A stretch of 64,000 nt of DNA, from positions 806,001 to 870,000 of the forward strand of contig JAJKFH010003354.1 of the NCBI GenBank assembly GCA_023333565.1, in the 5' to 3' direction. Numbering within the stretch: position 1 is the first letter of the stretch; each line of letters starts with the position of its first letter. Below are positions 48,956-64,000 of the stretch, in pieces. The position numbers and the translations under genes are program-made. This DNA is from Puffinus mauretanicus. Its lineage: Eukaryota > Chordata > Aves > Procellariiformes > Procellariidae. The notes beneath the pieces were generated by a model. It saw only the letters and a program-made list of their open reading frames with translations. It made no database searches and was not told the origin of the DNA.

Positions 48956-49079
48956 GTACTGTGATTGCCCCCCCAGCACCGCCTGGCTCCTCGGGCCTGG
49001 ACGGGGGGCTCTGAGAGGAGGCTGCCTAGAGCCGGGCAGCGAGCCCTGGAGGCGTAGGGTCACCTGTGTATGACAGGGC

Positions 49080-49600
49080 TGTGGGCGGGTGGAGCTGAGG
49101 GGCCGCCTCTGTCTGATGGGTCGGGGAGGGGGAAGATGTGGGGCCGCCTCCGTGTGACAGCGGTCGGGATGGGGGGGAGATGTCGGGCCTCTTCTGTGTG
49201 ACAGGGGTGTGGGCAGTGCGAGCTGTGGGGCTGCCTCTGTGTGACGGTGAGGTCTGGTTGGGGGGAGCGGTGAGGCAGCTTCTCTGACAGTGGGGTCTGG
49301 GTTGGGGGAGCTGTAGAGACCCCCCAGGGTGGCATGGGGGTCCTGGCTGGGGGGAGATGTGGAGGCTGCCTGTGTGTGACAGTGGAGTCTGGGCAGGGGG
49401 AGCTCTGAGGGTCCCTGTGTGTGTGGCAGGAGAAGCTGTGGGGGTTCTAGGGTTGTGACAGTGAGATCTGGGTGGAGGGTGCTGTGGGGACTTGGGCAAG
49501 GGGAGCTGGGGCTATGTGTGACAGAGGGGTATGCATGGGGGAAGCTGGGGGGTTTGGGGCAAGGGGAGGTATGGGGGACCTCCGTGTGTGCCGCTGGGGT
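49080..49600. repeat. Degenerate G-rich minisatellite, TMEM209 intron 1
   Basis: About ten diverged units of roughly 45-55 bp combining GTGTGACAGTGGGGTCTGGG-like and GGGGGAGCTGTGGGG-like segments. Same G-rich strand skew as the MEST intron array; long minus-strand frames across it are artefacts. Confidence 0.8.
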
Positions 49601-50717
49601 CAGTGCCTTGTGGGTTGTCAGGGTGAGGCCTTCTTTCATTGCTGTGCCTTAGTAGATGAGGGCAGGGGGTATGGGAGGACATATTTCAGTCTGGATGTGA
49701 AAACCACACACCCAGCCCTCCTAAGCAAGTAAAAAGGGACCAAATCTCACTTTTATTTTAGTGCCCTAACAGTACAACTTCTGCTTCTGCAGGAGGACGT
49801 GGTTCAGGGAGAGAGGTTGGGAATGTGACGATGGGGGAGAGGATCTCTGCTTAGGGCTGCTACATTTGTCAGTGTGGGAAGGGAAGTCTTGGGGCTCAAA
49901 CTGGATGAAAAACCTGTCAAAAAAATCCCAGGCAACGTGTTCTTGTATAATTCTTCCAGTAATCCTGATGTTAACTATTTCACCGTTGAATCATTGTACC
50001 AGTAAGAAGCAGGTAATGTGATTTGGGGTTTGTATTTTTTATTTTTTTTTTTTTTAGGAAGTAATGTACAGTTGAATTATTTGTCCCAAAAAGCAAATTA
50101 TTTATGTTCCCATCTAGTGAAGAATTATGTGACAAGTTTTTAAGTGAGTGGCAGGAAGGAGCAGTGGCATATTTTTGTGACGGGACTAGCAGAAAACGTC
50201 ACCAGGGTTATTTCTTTCACATAAGGTGTTACTGGGCGTAAAGGTAGCAAGGTGTGCAGAGAGTATTCAGATGTACTGAACCCACAGGAGGTGGCTTCAC
50301 TGTCTGAAAATATTCTGTTACCGACTGAAATGCGTGGGATTTTTCAATAAAAAACTGCAGAGCTGTGCAAGGCCTTTCCTTCCTCTGGCGTCCTTTGCCT
50401 GGAGAAGGCAGGAGCTTTGCCTCTCGCTTCTGAAGGATGTTATTCTTCAAAAATGAGGTTGGAATCTGCCTCTGTCCTCTCATTTGCACCTCACTGGAGA
50501 AAATGGACGCTGTTCCTCAGTAATGAGGTGACAGCACTGACAGTAGAGTTAATCGAAGAAATATTACCTATATTTACTGGTAAAAAGAATCTGCTTTTTT
50601 TTTTTTAATACACTAAACATGACTCTGGCTAAAGGTAAAGTCCATTTATATCGTTTGTTTTGGATTATTGCTTTTTTTTTCTTTAATCTTGTGCTGACTG
50701 AGAATCTTACTGTATAA

Positions 50718-61624
<10,907 letters not shown>

Positions 61625-62639
61625 CATCTCCAGCGGGACGCCGGGTCAGAGGAACGGTGCTCCTCTGGCGAGAGGGACTGAGCAGCATCGTTACGTTATT
61701 AACTTAAACATGGACTTGCTATGAAACGGGATAGTTTAAGCTCTGCTTTGTGGGGAGAGGGGAAGCGTTTGTAATTCTTGTGCGGGTTTTGTGACGATAT
61801 TATTTAAAACACTTCACTGTTGAAACGCTACTACGTGTGAAGGCCAGGCAGGTTTTCTCTTTCCGGCTCCTCACCTGAAAATCCTGTTTAAAAAGCCTTT
61901 TGCTGTTTCTGCTCCATGTATCTGTCAGTGACGTCGCCGCTTAACTGAGCTTAACTAAGCTTAACTGAGCTTAACTGATCTCGGGACTAAACTCCAACCG
62001 CGTTGAGGGCTGGAACAGCCCTCCCGAGGGTGTGCACCGCCGCGAGCGAGTCGTCACATGGGAAGATGCAGCAATTTGGCCAACTTCAGGATCCAAGAAA
62101 TTCCAGATAGGCCTGAGAAAAGCCAAGTCAAAAAATTTAGACTTGTTTTGGTTCATTTTATTATGTATGATAAGAAAAACTTTTTTTTTTATCCCTGCTC
62201 ACTGGTGTAATTGAGCTTTCAGACCCCACGAGATGTGTTGGGGGTCTGCGCTGCAGGTGTGAAGGAAAGAGAAAACCGTGTTTGACTTGCTGGTTTCAGT
62301 AAATAAGATTTTTATTTTTTATTTTTATTTTTCTTGCGGGCCACCCCGTATTAAATGAGTTTGTTTTATCAAAGGCTTGTTTGGGTTTTTTTTCCTGTGG
62401 TTCAGAGTCGCTAAATCCATCGACGTGTTCAAGAACCGGGTTTGACTTCATCGAGCTTGTCATTTTGACAACCCAGCTCCCACGCCCCGAGGGCCGTTAC
62501 TCTGTGTCCTAAAGGCTCTTTAAGTGCAGAAATTTTCTTCTTGGACCAAAAATGGGTGTTTTCTCGAGAAGAGCCCGCCCCGCAGGGCACCCTTGGGGGC
62601 CCAGGGCTCTCGGGATCCCCCGCAGCCCCAGGATCCTGC
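61625..62639 (+). other. TMEM209 3' UTR and flank
   Basis: No AATAAA follows the stop closely; ATTAAA at 62350-62355 is the best poly(A) candidate. A 10-bp repeat (AGCTTAACTG-like, four units) occupies 61940-61979. No coding exon is seen. Confidence 0.4.
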
Positions 62640-63740
62640 GCAACCTCTTCCCCACACGGCCCGGATCCCTGTGCACCCCGATAAACTGCGTACCCCGATA
62701 ATACCGTGCACCTTGGTCCCTGTGCACCCCAGTTCCTGTGCACCCCGATAAACCATGCACCCTGCTCCCTGTGCACCCCAGTCGCCCTGCACCCAGGTGC
62801 CTCTGCACCCCAGTCCCCGTGCACCCCACGCTCAGCGCAGAGCCCCGTGTACCCTGGTGCACCATGAACCCCAGATCCCTGTGCACCCCAGATTCCTGCG
62901 CACTCCAACCCTCATGCACCCCAATCCCTGTTCACAGTGACACACCGTGCACCCTGGTTCCTGTGCACCCCAATTCACTGTGCACCCCAATCCCTGTTCA
63001 CAGTGACACACCGTGCACCCTGGTTCCTGTGCACCCCAATTCACTGTGCACCCCAATTCCTGTTCACAGTGACACACCGTGCGCCCTGGTTCCTGTGCAC
63101 CCCAATTCACTGTGCACCCCAATCCCTGTTCACAGTGACACACCGTGCACCCTGGTTCCTGTGCACCCCAATTCACTGGCACCCCAATCCCTGTTCACAG
63201 TGACACACCGTGCACCCTGGTTCCTGTGCACCCCAATTCACTGTGCACCCCAATTCCTGTTCACAGTGACACACCGCGCACCCTGATATGCCACACACCC
63301 CAGTTCCTGCATTCCCCAGCCCCGTGCACCCCGATACACCCTGCGCCCTGGTCCCTGTGCACCCCCATATACACCATGCACCCCGATATACCACGACCCC
63401 CGTTCCCACGCACCCCGATACTCCACGCACCCCCATCCCGACGCACCCTGGATCCCCGCACATCCCCGTCCCTGTGCACCCCCATACACCGCGCACCCCG
63501 GTCCCCGTGCACTCTGATACACCGCGCACCCCGCAACCCCGCGCACCCCACAGCCCCGCGCACCCCGGTCCCCACGCACCCTGGATTCCCGTGCATCCCC
63601 GTCCCTGCGCACCCCCATACACCTGCGGTCCCCGCGCACCCCGATGTACCACGCTCCCCCGTTCCCAGGCACCCCACACCCCCGCGCACCCCCCTACACC
63701 GCGCACCCCCCTACACCGCGCAACCCCCCACCCCGCGCAT
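62640..63740. repeat. Large C-rich minisatellite with 66-bp higher-order units
   Basis: The whole block is built from short CTGTGCACCCCAAT/CG-type units. Between 62937 and about 63290 they are organised into near-identical 66-bp copies: GTGACACACCGTGCACCCTG begins at 62937, 63003, 63069, 63135, 63200 (one base deleted) and 63266. The flanks are degenerate and more GC-rich on the right. Because 66 is a multiple of three, open frames run through several copies on both strands. GTGCAC sites recur throughout. Confidence 0.95.
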
Positions 63741-63749
63741 CCCAGCCCC

Positions 63750-64000
63750 CGGCGGAGGCGGGTCGGCCCCGGCCCCTCCCGGTGGGAGGGCGGCGGCTCC
63801 CGGGGGCGCGCCCCGCGCATGCCCGGCACCGCCCGTTAAATAACGGCGGGCCGGGGCGGACCGACACCGCCGCCCCCGGGACCACCGCCGCCGCCCCCGC
63901 TCCGCCATGGCCAGTGAGGGTGAGCCCGGCCGCCGCCGCCGCTGCTGCACGCAGGATGCCCCGGGTGAGCTGGGGAGGTCCTCCGGGGGCGGCGGGTCCC
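63750..64000 (+). promoter_or_regulatory. CpG island / promoter of the next gene
   Basis: Dense CG content, a GCGCATGC motif (NRF1-like) and a palindrome CCGTTAAATAACGG (63833-63846) precede an ATG in good Kozak context at 63907. It continues past the window edge. Confidence 0.65.
63907..63919 (+). CDS. Possible first coding exon of an unidentified gene (partial)
   Basis: GCCGCCATGG-like context starts a frame M-A-S-E; a donor GAGG|GTGAGC at 63919/63920 would end the exon after 13 coding bases. Without splicing the frame stays open to the window end with Arg/Cys/Gly-rich sequence. I do not recognise the protein. In human the gene beyond TMEM209 is KLHDC10, expected here as a minus-strand 3' end, so this may be another gene or a rearranged order. 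Confidence 0.3.

Larger units (their letters stand above)
48590..49060 (+). promoter_or_regulatory. CpG-island promoter of TMEM209
   Basis: Dense CG dinucleotides, GC boxes and TCGCGCAGGCGCAG, which resembles an NRF1 site, with no TATA box. It precedes the TMEM209 leader exon. The minus-strand SSMEM1-like start is 1.3 kb away, so a shared promoter is possible but not shown. Confidence 0.75.

Noticed and set aside
48941..49639. A 232-codon minus-strand Pro/His/Thr-rich frame
   Set aside because: It is the complement of the degenerate minisatellite in TMEM209 intron 1.
62937..63290. Regular repeats that might suggest a CRISPR array
   Set aside because: Units are head-to-tail and contiguous, with no unique spacers; the context is eukaryotic.
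62738..63843. Several 140-230 codon frames on both strands
   Set aside because: All are translations of the C-rich minisatellite; present on both strands at once and lacking protein-like composition.

Overview
The window is vertebrate nuclear DNA, almost certainly from a bird. The genes are split by GT-AG introns, the intergenic DNA carries CR1-type LINE 3' ends and bird-style LTR fragments, and promoters sit in CpG islands. Gene order matches the amniote MEST-CEP41-CPA-SSMEM1-TMEM209 block (human 7q32), here inverted relative to human. I assembled gene models by eye from splice sites and reading-frame continuity; all family names come from recalled protein families, not from a search.

Layout. 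1-5594: MEST on the minus strand, 3' end outside the window, with two G-rich minisatellites in its first intron. 5240-6260: a CpG island acting as a head-to-head promoter for MEST (-) and CEP41 (+), with two facing CCAAT boxes and an RFX-type X-box. 5911-17285: CEP41, 11 coding exons, 378 aa. 17286-21165: spacer without a recognisable gene. 21166-43025: three tandem minus-strand pancreatic-type carboxypeptidase A genes, CPA1-like (420 aa), CPA5-like (419 aa) and CPA2 (418 aa), each with 11 exons of nearly identical length. The CPA5-CPA2 gap holds two LTR-like blocks and a CR1 3' end. 43863-47252: a divergent SSMEM1-like gene (-). 48590-61624: TMEM209 (+), CpG-island promoter, 14 coding exons, 560 aa. 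62640-63740: a large C-rich minisatellite with six copies of a 66-bp unit. 63750-64000: a new CpG island with a possible first coding exon of an unidentified plus-strand gene.

The carboxypeptidases are secreted zinc exopeptidases working together in digestion. CEP41 (ciliary tubulin modification), MEST (ER-membrane hydrolase fold), SSMEM1 (small membrane protein) and TMEM209 (nuclear envelope) are unrelated neighbours kept together by synteny. I found no wholly new system. The most interesting signals are regulatory and structural: the shared MEST/CEP41 promoter, the interrupted upstream MEST start, a PTF1-like element before CPA1, the codon-by-codon shortening of one CPA exon, a short element with LTR-like terminal inverted repeats in CEP41, and the 66-bp minisatellite beside an orphan promoter.
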